Shown: positions 1 to 5,602 of the stretch, piece after piece
How positions within the stretch are numbered: position 1 is the first letter of the stretch
How the letters are laid out: the number at the start of each line of letters is the position of its first letter
Assembly: GCA_031260015.1 (NCBI GenBank)
Contig: JAIRKR010000033.1
Location: 1 to 6,983, forward strand
DNA length: 6,983 nucleotides
Reading direction: 5' to 3'
From: Puniceicoccales bacterium
GTDB taxonomy: Bacteria > Verrucomicrobiota > Verrucomicrobiia > Opitutales > UBA9783
Notes under the pieces: model-generated
Databases searched by the model: none
Told to the model about the DNA's origin: nothing
The model's input: only the letters and a program-made list of their open reading frames with translations
Made by a program: the position numbers and the translations under genes

Positions 1-128
1 AATTTCCAACGCCCTTTCGGCGTAAGATTAGGCGTTATGCTGATGCACAACGCCACCGCTGCTATCGGCGAACATGCCGCAAACATCCTGGCATACATCT
101 CTAGCAAATATTGTATATCCTCTCCCAT
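1..128 (-). CDS. Probable MarC-family integral membrane protein, N-terminal part only
   Basis: This is the first 42 codons of a minus-strand gene that runs off the left edge. The peptide starts MGEDIQYLLEMYARMF and continues with SPIAAVALCISITPNLTPKGR. The arrangement of a hydrophobic helix, a (N/S)PI or (N/S)PV turn, a second hydrophobic stretch ending F/I-S-(I/L/M)-T, then a short polar loop with TP and R is the typical opening of MarC/YchE (UPF0056) six-helix inner-membrane proteins, whose substrate is not firmly known. I chose the ATG at 126-128 because GAGGTGG lies just upstream with GAGG six bases away; an in-frame ATG at 138-140 would add four residues but has a poorer ribosome site. 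The gene has the same orientation as the rest of the window. The fragment is short, and the opposite strand is also open here, so the family call is moderate only. Confidence 0.45.
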   Translation of the reverse strand, partial: MGEDIQYLLEMYARMFAACSPIAAVALCISITPNLTPKGRWK

Positions 129-131
129 TGT

Positions 132-138
132 CCACCTC
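132..138 (-). promoter_or_regulatory. Ribosome binding site of the MarC-like gene
   Basis: The minus strand reads GAGGTGG here, with GAGG six bases before the ATG at 126-128. It decides between two in-frame ATG codons, because the upstream one lies at 138-140 and overlaps this site. Confidence 0.45.
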
Positions 139-184
139 ATCCAATACTATTCCACGCCCTAACGCAAGACCTTTTATTACTTTC

Positions 185-475
185 TCAATCCCCAAAAAGG
201 TGTAAAAGTTTTGGATTGCAATGACTTACGCAAGATTTCCGGATGAATAAAGAGATTTTATAAGTTAGCCAAGAAACGCAAGATATGGGTGCAAAAGCTA
301 TAGATATACGCATTGGAAACTTTCGAATAAGGTGAAATGCTTCAGCCAGTAAATTCAGAGGCAATATAAAAGAACTCATTTGAAAAGCACCAGGTCCCAT
401 GTACTCCTGAAGCGTTAACAAACCACCCGCCCAACCACTCATAACTTTAAACCTGAGAAGCTTTGCGATTAACAT
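185..475 (-). CDS. Hypothetical 96-residue protein; possible relic of F0 ATP synthase subunit a
   Basis: I do not recognise this as an intact gene. The ATG at 473-475 has GGAG five bases upstream (481-484), better placed than for the GTG at 476-478. The peptide has two hydrophobic stretches (about residues 30-50 and 55-75), several basic residues and a Cys-rich, poorly ordered tail, and it ends 57 bases before the MarC-like start. Residues about 7-60 can be aligned by eye with the region of AtpB before its essential Arg: a basic K-V-M-x-G segment, GG, TLQ, then LPLNLLAEAFHLIRK, compared with P-V-N-L-x-x-E-x-x-x-L-x-x-K in enterobacterial AtpB. The following LRLFGN motif is missing in this frame and the N-terminal half is absent. 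It could be a decayed atpB fragment, an unrelated small membrane protein, or a chance ORF. The match is from memory and is weak evidence. Confidence 0.35.
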   Translation of the reverse strand: MLIAKLLRFKVMSGWAGGLLTLQEYMGPGAFQMSSFILPLNLLAEAFHLIRKFPMRISIAFAPISCVSWLTYKISLFIRKSCVSHCNPKLLHLFGD

Positions 476-480
476 CACAT

Positions 481-484
481 CTCC
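481..484 (-). promoter_or_regulatory. Shine-Dalgarno of the 96-residue ORF
   Basis: The minus strand reads GGAG, five bases before the ATG at 473-475. It favours that ATG over the adjacent in-frame GTG at 476-478, which would be only two bases from it. It is also the best sign that the small ORF is, or once was, translated. Confidence 0.35.
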
Positions 485-522
485 GATAAAAGTTGAACTA
501 CGTAAATACCCAACGGCAACAG

Positions 523-528
523 ATTATA
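523..528 (-). promoter_or_regulatory. Possible sigma-70-type -10 element after prs
   Basis: The minus strand carries a perfect TATAAT within an AT-rich stretch, about 50 bases upstream of the 96-residue ORF and in the first sizeable intergenic gap of the window. At 17-18 bases upstream the sequence is GGATCC or GGGATC, so no -35 hexamer is recognisable and no extended -10 TG is present. If real, it would start a separate transcript for the small ORF and the MarC-like gene. Confidence 0.3.
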
Positions 529-560
529 AAATTCATTAAAATTACGGATCCCACATTATG

Positions 561-587
561 GGCTACGGCAAGGTATCATGCGCAGCC
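561..587. other. Hairpin just downstream of prs
   Basis: The arms GGCTACG (561-567) and CGCAGCC (581-587) can form a seven-pair stem with a 13-base loop. On the minus strand the central pair is G-U; on the plus strand it is an A-C mismatch. A run of six T lies at 592-597 on the plus-strand side, so the terminator-like arrangement faces the plus strand, where no gene is seen. For the prs transcript no U-run follows the stem, so it may be a weak or factor-assisted 3' structure, or chance. Confidence 0.22.
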
Positions 588-598
588 ATGGTTTTTTA

Positions 599-1567
599 CT
601 ATTGAAAACGCGTTAAAGTTTTTGATGGGAAAAGCTCATTAATGCTTTGGTTGGTATGAATACGAATGATGGCTTCGGCGAACAGTTTTGAGATCGATAA
701 GACCGTAAATGAAAATTTGCCTAAATTTTGAGATTGAACGGGGAGTGTATCGGTTGTAATGAATTCGTCTAACCCACTTTGGGCTATTTTATCCAAAGCA
801 TCTTGGCGCGTAACGGGATGCGTAACCATCGCAATAATACGTTTTGCACCCGCTTGTTTAAGCAGCTGGGTGGCTGCCATCAGTGTGGTTCCCGTATCGG
901 ATACATCGTCCACCAAAATGACATGTTTATTTTTAGCTTCTCCAATGATGTTTAAGACTTCTACCTCGTAGGCACTTTTACGTCGTTTTGCAATCATTCC
1001 CACCGAACATTCCAAGAAGTCTGCGTAGGCAATTGCCCGTTTAACGCCGCCCAAATCGGGAGAAAAAACGGCCCAAGAAGCTTGTGGGTGCGATTGTTTC
1101 AGGTATTCAAAAAAAACTGGACTTGCATACAGGTGATCTACCGGTATATCGAAAAAGCCAACGATTTGCTGCGCGTGTAAATCCATTGTTAAAATGCGAT
1201 TCACTCCGGAGGCAACAAGCAAATTTGCAACTAATTTTGACGTAATGGGAACGCGAGGCCTATCTTTTCTATCTTGTCGCGCGTAAGCATAAAAGGGGAT
1301 GACGGCCGTAATGCGATTTGCGGATGCACGTCGCGCCGCGTCAATCATAACCAATAATTCCATAAGATGGTGATTAACGGGACTCGCAATGGATTGCACT
1401 AAAAAAACATCCGCACCGCGAACATTTTCCTGAATTTGCACAAAAGTTTCTCCGTTGGGAAATGAACTAACCAAGGCACGTCCCGGTTCAATCCCTAGGT
1501 GTTCACAAATATTTTTGGCCAGAGCATGATGCGCATTTCCAGAGAAAATTTTAATTTTTGCGTTCAT
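599..1567 (-). CDS. prs: Ribose-phosphate pyrophosphokinase (PRPP synthetase)
   Basis: This cytosolic enzyme transfers pyrophosphate from ATP to ribose 5-phosphate, giving PRPP for purine, pyrimidine, NAD, histidine and tryptophan synthesis. The 322-residue product has the usual class I length. Visible landmarks are the N-terminal KIFSGNA (residues 5-11), FPNGE (36-40), the ATP loop YARQDRKDRPR (95-105) with PITSKLVANLL, the catalytic-His segment MDLHAQQ (128-134), SPDLGGVKRA (169-178), the catalytic KRRK (194-197) and the ribose-phosphate loop VDDVSDTGTT (219-228). The C-terminal AEAIIRIH and QSINELF are also family-like. One deviation is TRQDA (253-257), where bacterial homologues usually have an SGPA or SGNA segment after THPV/THAV. 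The ATG overlaps the end of lpxD by 17 bases and its Shine-Dalgarno is weak (AAAG directly before the ATG), which suggests translational coupling. TAG is followed immediately by TAA in frame. Confidence 0.95.
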   Translation of the reverse strand: MNAKIKIFSGNAHHALAKNICEHLGIEPGRALVSSFPNGETFVQIQENVRGADVFLVQSIASPVNHHLMELLVMIDAARRASANRITAVIPFYAYARQDRKDRPRVPITSKLVANLLVASGVNRILTMDLHAQQIVGFFDIPVDHLYASPVFFEYLKQSHPQASWAVFSPDLGGVKRAIAYADFLECSVGMIAKRRKSAYEVEVLNIIGEAKNKHVILVDDVSDTGTTLMAATQLLKQAGAKRIIAMVTHPVTRQDALDKIAQSGLDEFITTDTLPVQSQNLGKFSFTVLSISKLFAEAIIRIHTNQSINELFPSKTLTRFQ

Positions 1568-2645
1568 CTTTACTTAGAAAACATGCTTTTGTGGTATCGG
1601 TAGTCAAATAAGCAAATGTTTTTTCCAAATTGTCTACGCGTCTGAATAATTCCGGTAATCTTCGTTTCAATGCATCAATACGATGGGCCAACATGTAGGG
1701 GAGCGTCGGGGTACCGCGTACAAAACTATTATCTTCTAAATCGTGATTTACGCCCGATTGAGCTCCAATCATCACGTGATTGCCAACGCATAAATGTCCC
1801 GTCAAACCCGCTTGCCCTCCGATAACAGCATAATCGCCGATCGTTGTACTTCCGGAAATACCCACAAAAGCGATAATGAAGCAGTGCTTACCAATCACTA
1901 CGTTGTGACCAATTTGTACCAAATTATCAATTTTTGTTCCTTCACCAATGCGCGTTTCATGAAAGCGTGCTCTATCTATTGTTGTGTTGGCACCTACGTC
2001 AACTGCATCTTCCAGTACAACACGTCCCAATTGCGGCGAACGCTTGTGGCATCCATTTTCCGTTTCGTATCCGTACCCTTCGGAGCCCAGAACAACGCCG
2101 GCATCGATAAAGCAATTGCACCCAATTTCTGTGCTATCCAGAATAGAACAGTGGGGGCGAACAAATGTTCCACGCCTAATGAGTACTTCTTCTCCAACCA
2201 CAACATGTGCCTGTAGGCAAACCTCTTCCTCAATGATTGTATTGGGCCCGACAACACACAGAGGTCCCACGTAGGCTTTAGGAGAAATCCTTGCGCTTGG
2301 ATCAATGATGGCCGTAGCATGTATACCCGTAGGCAGGGGTTTTTTACATTGCAGTTCAATGTCTCGGCAGATGGCATCCAACGCTTTGGATGGATTTTCT
2401 ACCATAAGCAAAGCTTGTCCGGGATGGGGAGAGCCTATATAAGATTCGGGGACAAGAATAAGTGATGCTTTAGAACCGAATACCTCTGCCTTATATTTCT
2501 GATTGCCTAAAAAAGAAATGTCACCTGTTTTCGCTTTATTTAAACCAGCAATTCCAGTAAAAACATCCACATCCAATTTGCCTTGAATTTTTGAAGGATT
2601 TACTAATTCAATAATACGATTTAAAGTGTAATGAATAGTAAACAT
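1551..2645 (-). CDS. lpxD: UDP-3-O-acylglucosamine N-acyltransferase (lipid A synthesis)
   Basis: This trimeric enzyme adds a hydroxyacyl chain from acyl-ACP to the amino group of UDP-3-O-acylglucosamine, the third step of lipid A synthesis. The product has 364 residues. Residues about 1-100 form the uridine-binding N-terminal domain, with the GDISFLGN segment (41-48). Residues about 105-310 are a left-handed beta-helix of hexapeptide repeats (ATAIIDPSA, AYVGPLCVV and later turns). LpxD-specific marks are GSEGYGY (187-193), GANTTIDR (218-225) and DNLVQIGHNVVIG (240-252), where His247 matches the catalytic His of the family. ISGSTTIG and GAQSG follow. The C-terminal helix with RLPELFRRVDNLE (329-341) is the coiled end seen in many LpxD proteins. 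It starts 11 bases after skp; the AGGT used as its Shine-Dalgarno overlaps the skp stop codon. It is followed by prs, not by the fabZ-lpxA seen in proteobacteria. Confidence 0.95.
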   Translation of the reverse strand: MFTIHYTLNRIIELVNPSKIQGKLDVDVFTGIAGLNKAKTGDISFLGNQKYKAEVFGSKASLILVPESYIGSPHPGQALLMVENPSKALDAICRDIELQCKKPLPTGIHATAIIDPSARISPKAYVGPLCVVGPNTIIEEEVCLQAHVVVGEEVLIRRGTFVRPHCSILDSTEIGCNCFIDAGVVLGSEGYGYETENGCHKRSPQLGRVVLEDAVDVGANTTIDRARFHETRIGEGTKIDNLVQIGHNVVIGKHCFIIAFVGISGSTTIGDYAVIGGQAGLTGHLCVGNHVMIGAQSGVNHDLEDNSFVRGTPTLPYMLAHRIDALKRRLPELFRRVDNLEKTFAYLTTDTTKACFLSKDERKN

Positions 2646-2654
2646 GGCATTTTT

Positions 2655-2658
2655 ACCT
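2655..2658 (-). promoter_or_regulatory. lpxD ribosome binding site overlapping the skp stop
   Basis: The minus strand reads GTAGGTAAAAATGCC before the lpxD ATG. The AGGT shares its AG with the TAG stop of skp and sits nine bases from the start. An ATG three codon positions closer is out of frame and is ignored. The arrangement supports re-initiation or coupled translation. Confidence 0.45.
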
Positions 2659-3250
2659 ACTTGCGCGCACCAGAGGTCTGTTGAGAAACGGGTTTATTTG
2701 CAATTTCAATAACTTCTTGGGTTAAATCATACTCTGGTTTAGTATACAAAACACCCATGCCTGCCGAATTTAAAACAAAATCTGCATCTTTTTGTTTTGC
2801 CAGGTTGGCAATGTGCGCATTAAGTTCTTTAAAATGCTCCGTTAGAACGGCTTGTCGTTTTTGAGTCAGACTATCGTCTTTGTCCTGGCGAAACTGATTG
2901 ATCGCCACTTCCTTTTTATGTAAGTTTTCACCTTCCGTATTCAACTCTGCGTATATTTTCTCTTTGGCCTGTTCATCCAGCGCTACATCATTCAGCTTCT
3001 TTTGCAAAGACTGTATTTTTTCGATGATGTTTCTTCCCTCCTGCATCATTTTTTCAATTTCATCTTGGGCTTGCTTTGTAAGTATTTCAAAGCTATCGCG
3101 TGCTTCTTTACCTTTATAAAAGTTGTCGTAAACTTCTGCCATATTAACGGTATAAATGGTCTTAAAATCCCTGCTTTCGGCAATCATGTTTAATATGGCA
3201 GCGGATGTAATAATTACACCGAGTCCGATACGTTTTATCAATGGGTTCAT
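2657..3250 (-). CDS. skp: OmpH/Skp-family periplasmic chaperone
   Basis: Skp-type proteins form a trimer with long coiled-coil arms that hold unfolded outer-membrane proteins in the periplasm until the BAM complex inserts them. The 197-residue product opens with a signal peptide (PLIKRIG basic region, then GVIITSAAILNMIAES), with a plausible cut near residues 23-26. Next come a short beta segment, IYTVNMAEVYDNF (32-44), the usual entry to the OmpH domain, and a long Lys/Glu/Gln-rich helical region of about residues 45-150. The segment DADFVLNSAGMGVLY (154-168) forms the closing beta strands of the trimer body. The Shine-Dalgarno AGGA (3258-3261) sits seven bases before the ATG. It lies 18 bases after bamA and directly before lpxD, the classic envelope-biogenesis order. 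The tail PVSQQTSGARK is polar and probably disordered. Confidence 0.88.
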   Translation of the reverse strand: MNPLIKRIGLGVIITSAAILNMIAESRDFKTIYTVNMAEVYDNFYKGKEARDSFEILTKQAQDEIEKMMQEGRNIIEKIQSLQKKLNDVALDEQAKEKIYAELNTEGENLHKKEVAINQFRQDKDDSLTQKRQAVLTEHFKELNAHIANLAKQKDADFVLNSAGMGVLYTKPEYDLTQEVIEIANKPVSQQTSGARK

Positions 3251-3257
3251 ATTTTTG

Positions 3258-3261
3258 TCCT
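3258..3261 (-). promoter_or_regulatory. skp ribosome binding site
   Basis: AGGA on the minus strand lies seven bases before the ATG at 3248-3250, inside the 18-base gap after bamA. There is no room for a separate promoter, so skp is probably read from the bamA transcript. Confidence 0.45.
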
Positions 3262-3268
3262 ACAAGTT

Positions 3269-5602
3269 TTAAAAAGAAACCCCAAAATGGTACGAGATAT
3301 GAGGTGCTTTTTTCTTATTATAGTTGTCCGTTTTGAAAGGAAAAGCAAAATTTAAACAAAAAGGTGCTCCCAAAATATGTAGGCGAATACCTATGCCCCA
3401 GTTACAATTATATCCAGAAGATTTCCAGCAAAAAGTTTTTTCATTCACGAATCCCACGTCGAAAAAGCCTACCAATCGAACAATGGAATGTACTTTTGCA
3501 GAATATTCTATTTTTGAAAATGCAAAGCTTTTACCGCCTAGGGGGTCATGGAATTTATCCTGCGTTTTAGGCCCGACTTCTCTCGAATCAAACCCGCGTA
3601 AATCATCGGGACCACCTAAAAACTCTCGCTCAAATAAGGGAACTTCCTTGCCGCCAAATCCTCTTACGGTACCCACTTTTCCCCCCACCAAAAATGTTTG
3701 TTCATGTTCGGGTGTAATCAAGAACCATTTTGCTGCGGTAAAGCGTGTTCTCATGTAATTTGTTTGTCCGCGACAAGGTCCTCCCGCCAATTGATTATCC
3801 CATTCCAAATAAGAACCTTCCGTAGGGTAAAGAAAATGATCGCGCGTGTCACGTTCCATAGAAAAACCAATTTTTGACAAGCTACGCTTGCCGCGTTCTG
3901 CCCAAATGGCGCTTGATACGAGGCTTTGCTTTACGTCTTTCAAGTTGAATTCTTCGATGCGATAGTAAATTTTGCCCTGTACTTGCTCAAATAATCGCTT
4001 CCACAAATAGATTTCAGACCCAAGATGTTGTTCCGTGTAATTATCGCTGGTATATTTGTTAACCGTTCTGAAGACGTTAAATCCAAATCTTAATTCCCTA
4101 TCAAATAGCCAAGGTTCTTCAAAAGATAGGTTAATCTCGTTGGAATACTTGCCAAGACTTGTACTTAATTGAAACTTCTGTCCGGCGCCCCGAAAGTAAT
4201 TGCCTGTATTTTTATAGTCAAAATTGTTTTGGCTCAACGTGACCCCTACGGTCATTTTCTCTTCGCTATTGAAGCCTCCAGAAAAAAATACACTGCCCGT
4301 TTTAGCCTCTTCCACGCTTATTTTTAAATTTTTTTGATGAGGGGTATTGGTATCTTCCGGCAGAATGGATACAGCATTAAAAAATCCCGTATTGATCAAA
4401 CGTTGTTCGGCTTTTTTCATGCGCGTGCGATCAATGATATCGCCTGGCGCTAAATTGGTTTCACGCAAGATAACGCGCGCTTGCGTGTTGATGTTGCCGG
4501 TAATATAAATGGAATTAATTTTTGATTGGATCCCCCGATGTACCGTAAATTGTAAATCGAAGGATTTCCCATCTACCCAAAGCCGCTTTACCTGAACCTC
4601 TACATCGATGTATCCGTAACATCCATAAAAATCTCTCAATTTTTCACGTGCCAATTCGATTTTTTCCGGAGAACAAACATCCCCTTCCTTTAGACCGGTG
4701 ATGTGAATGAGGCGTTGCGGAGGCAAAGCATCATCCGTCGTTAATTGGATCGAATGAATCGTATAACACGTACCCTCTTCGATGGGAATTGTAATGCGCA
4801 TTTGCGTTTTGGTTTTTACCAGACGTATTTTTTGTGCATCAATGTTTACATCCAAAAATCCCTTATTTTGGTAATGCTCTACAATCCGATCCAAATCGTG
4901 CCGCAATTGGTCTTTTTTGTAAACCCCCGTATGGGTTAACCACGCTAACCAATCCCACGTCTTTGTGGATATAAGCGACAAAAGTTCTTTCTCTGTACAG
5001 GCATGAATGCCTTCAAAGCGAATCGCTTGCAGTCGATAACGGAATCCCTCTGCGACCAAAAACTGAACATCCCGATAGCCCGAAAAATCTTGTTGGCCCG
5101 AAACGACTTGTACGTTTGCATCACAATATCCTTTAGACTCATAAAAATGTAATAAACGTTGACAGTCATTGCGTAACTTTAATTCATCCAAAGGCTGATT
5201 ACTGCGGCTTTTTATCTCGCTTAATAGGGCATTATCCCTCAAGTGTCGGTTGCCCGTGAATTCAATTTTTCGAATTTTAGGAAGTACGTGTAGGCAAACT
5301 TTGATATCGAAGCCATCGGCTGTTTCATTTTCTTGGAGTATTTTTATGTTATCGAACCATCCTGTCCTGTAAAGGCGTTTAAGCGCGGCATCCATTTGCG
5401 CTCTATTGCAAGTTTGCCCTTCTGCAATGCCTAAGTGCGTACGAATAAAATGAACCGTTACGTGCTTTGGGCCCGAACATTCGATGTTTATTTTTCCGAT
5501 GGTCCCCGCATGCCATGGAGTTTCCTGACAAAAAGCCACGTACGTGTATACAAATAGTAATGCGAGTGCTTGATAAAAAATTTTAGTTTTGTATCTCTTC
5601 AT
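3269..5602 (-). CDS. bamA: Outer membrane protein assembly factor BamA (Omp85)
   Basis: BamA is the central outer-membrane channel that folds and inserts beta-barrel proteins. I start it at the ATG at 5600-5602 because GGGAG lies six bases upstream; an in-frame ATG 24 bases earlier would only extend it further into dnaB. The product has 777 residues, near the family length of about 800. A signal peptide (KRYKTK then a hydrophobic run, likely cut after AFC near residue 25) is followed by five POTRA domains at about 33-105, 107-186, 187-277, 278-357 and 358-432, then a barrel domain to the end. Family marks are the YxxKGY/YxNKGF turns in the POTRAs, FSGGFNS at the barrel entry, GGPDDLRGF (about 663-671, the conserved L6 motif) and a C-terminal Phe after SYHFGVS. 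The first codons overlap dnaB by 20 bases. It is unusual in having 13 cysteines in the mature protein. Confidence 0.95.
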   Translation of the reverse strand: MKRYKTKIFYQALALLFVYTYVAFCQETPWHAGTIGKINIECSGPKHVTVHFIRTHLGIAEGQTCNRAQMDAALKRLYRTGWFDNIKILQENETADGFDIKVCLHVLPKIRKIEFTGNRHLRDNALLSEIKSRSNQPLDELKLRNDCQRLLHFYESKGYCDANVQVVSGQQDFSGYRDVQFLVAEGFRYRLQAIRFEGIHACTEKELLSLISTKTWDWLAWLTHTGVYKKDQLRHDLDRIVEHYQNKGFLDVNIDAQKIRLVKTKTQMRITIPIEEGTCYTIHSIQLTTDDALPPQRLIHITGLKEGDVCSPEKIELAREKLRDFYGCYGYIDVEVQVKRLWVDGKSFDLQFTVHRGIQSKINSIYITGNINTQARVILRETNLAPGDIIDRTRMKKAEQRLINTGFFNAVSILPEDTNTPHQKNLKISVEEAKTGSVFFSGGFNSEEKMTVGVTLSQNNFDYKNTGNYFRGAGQKFQLSTSLGKYSNEINLSFEEPWLFDRELRFGFNVFRTVNKYTSDNYTEQHLGSEIYLWKRLFEQVQGKIYYRIEEFNLKDVKQSLVSSAIWAERGKRSLSKIGFSMERDTRDHFLYPTEGSYLEWDNQLAGGPCRGQTNYMRTRFTAAKWFLITPEHEQTFLVGGKVGTVRGFGGKEVPLFEREFLGGPDDLRGFDSREVGPKTQDKFHDPLGGKSFAFSKIEYSAKVHSIVRLVGFFDVGFVNEKTFCWKSSGYNCNWGIGIRLHILGAPFCLNFAFPFKTDNYNKKKAPHISYHFGVSF

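Noticed and set aside
1..598. tRNA, small RNA gene, insertion-sequence ends or CRISPR repeats in the left region
   Set aside because: I saw no cloverleaf, no long terminal inverted repeats with target duplications and no regularly spaced long direct repeats.
759..971. Plus-strand ORF opposite prs
   Set aside because: It lies wholly within the antisense of a confidently identified gene and its translation resembles no known family.
1794..2377. Two plus-strand ORFs and one alternative minus frame inside lpxD
   Set aside because: They are shadows of the repeat-rich lpxD coding sequence, with no ribosome sites or family resemblance.
3324..3758. Plus-strand ORF of 144 codons opposite the bamA barrel
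   Set aside because: It is antisense to the conserved barrel region, and its low-complexity translation looks like a reverse reading of bamA.
5520..5535. BamA signal peptide as a lipoprotein signal (Cys near the cut)
   Set aside because: The residue before the Cys is Phe, which does not fit a lipobox, and BamA proteins are not lipoproteins.
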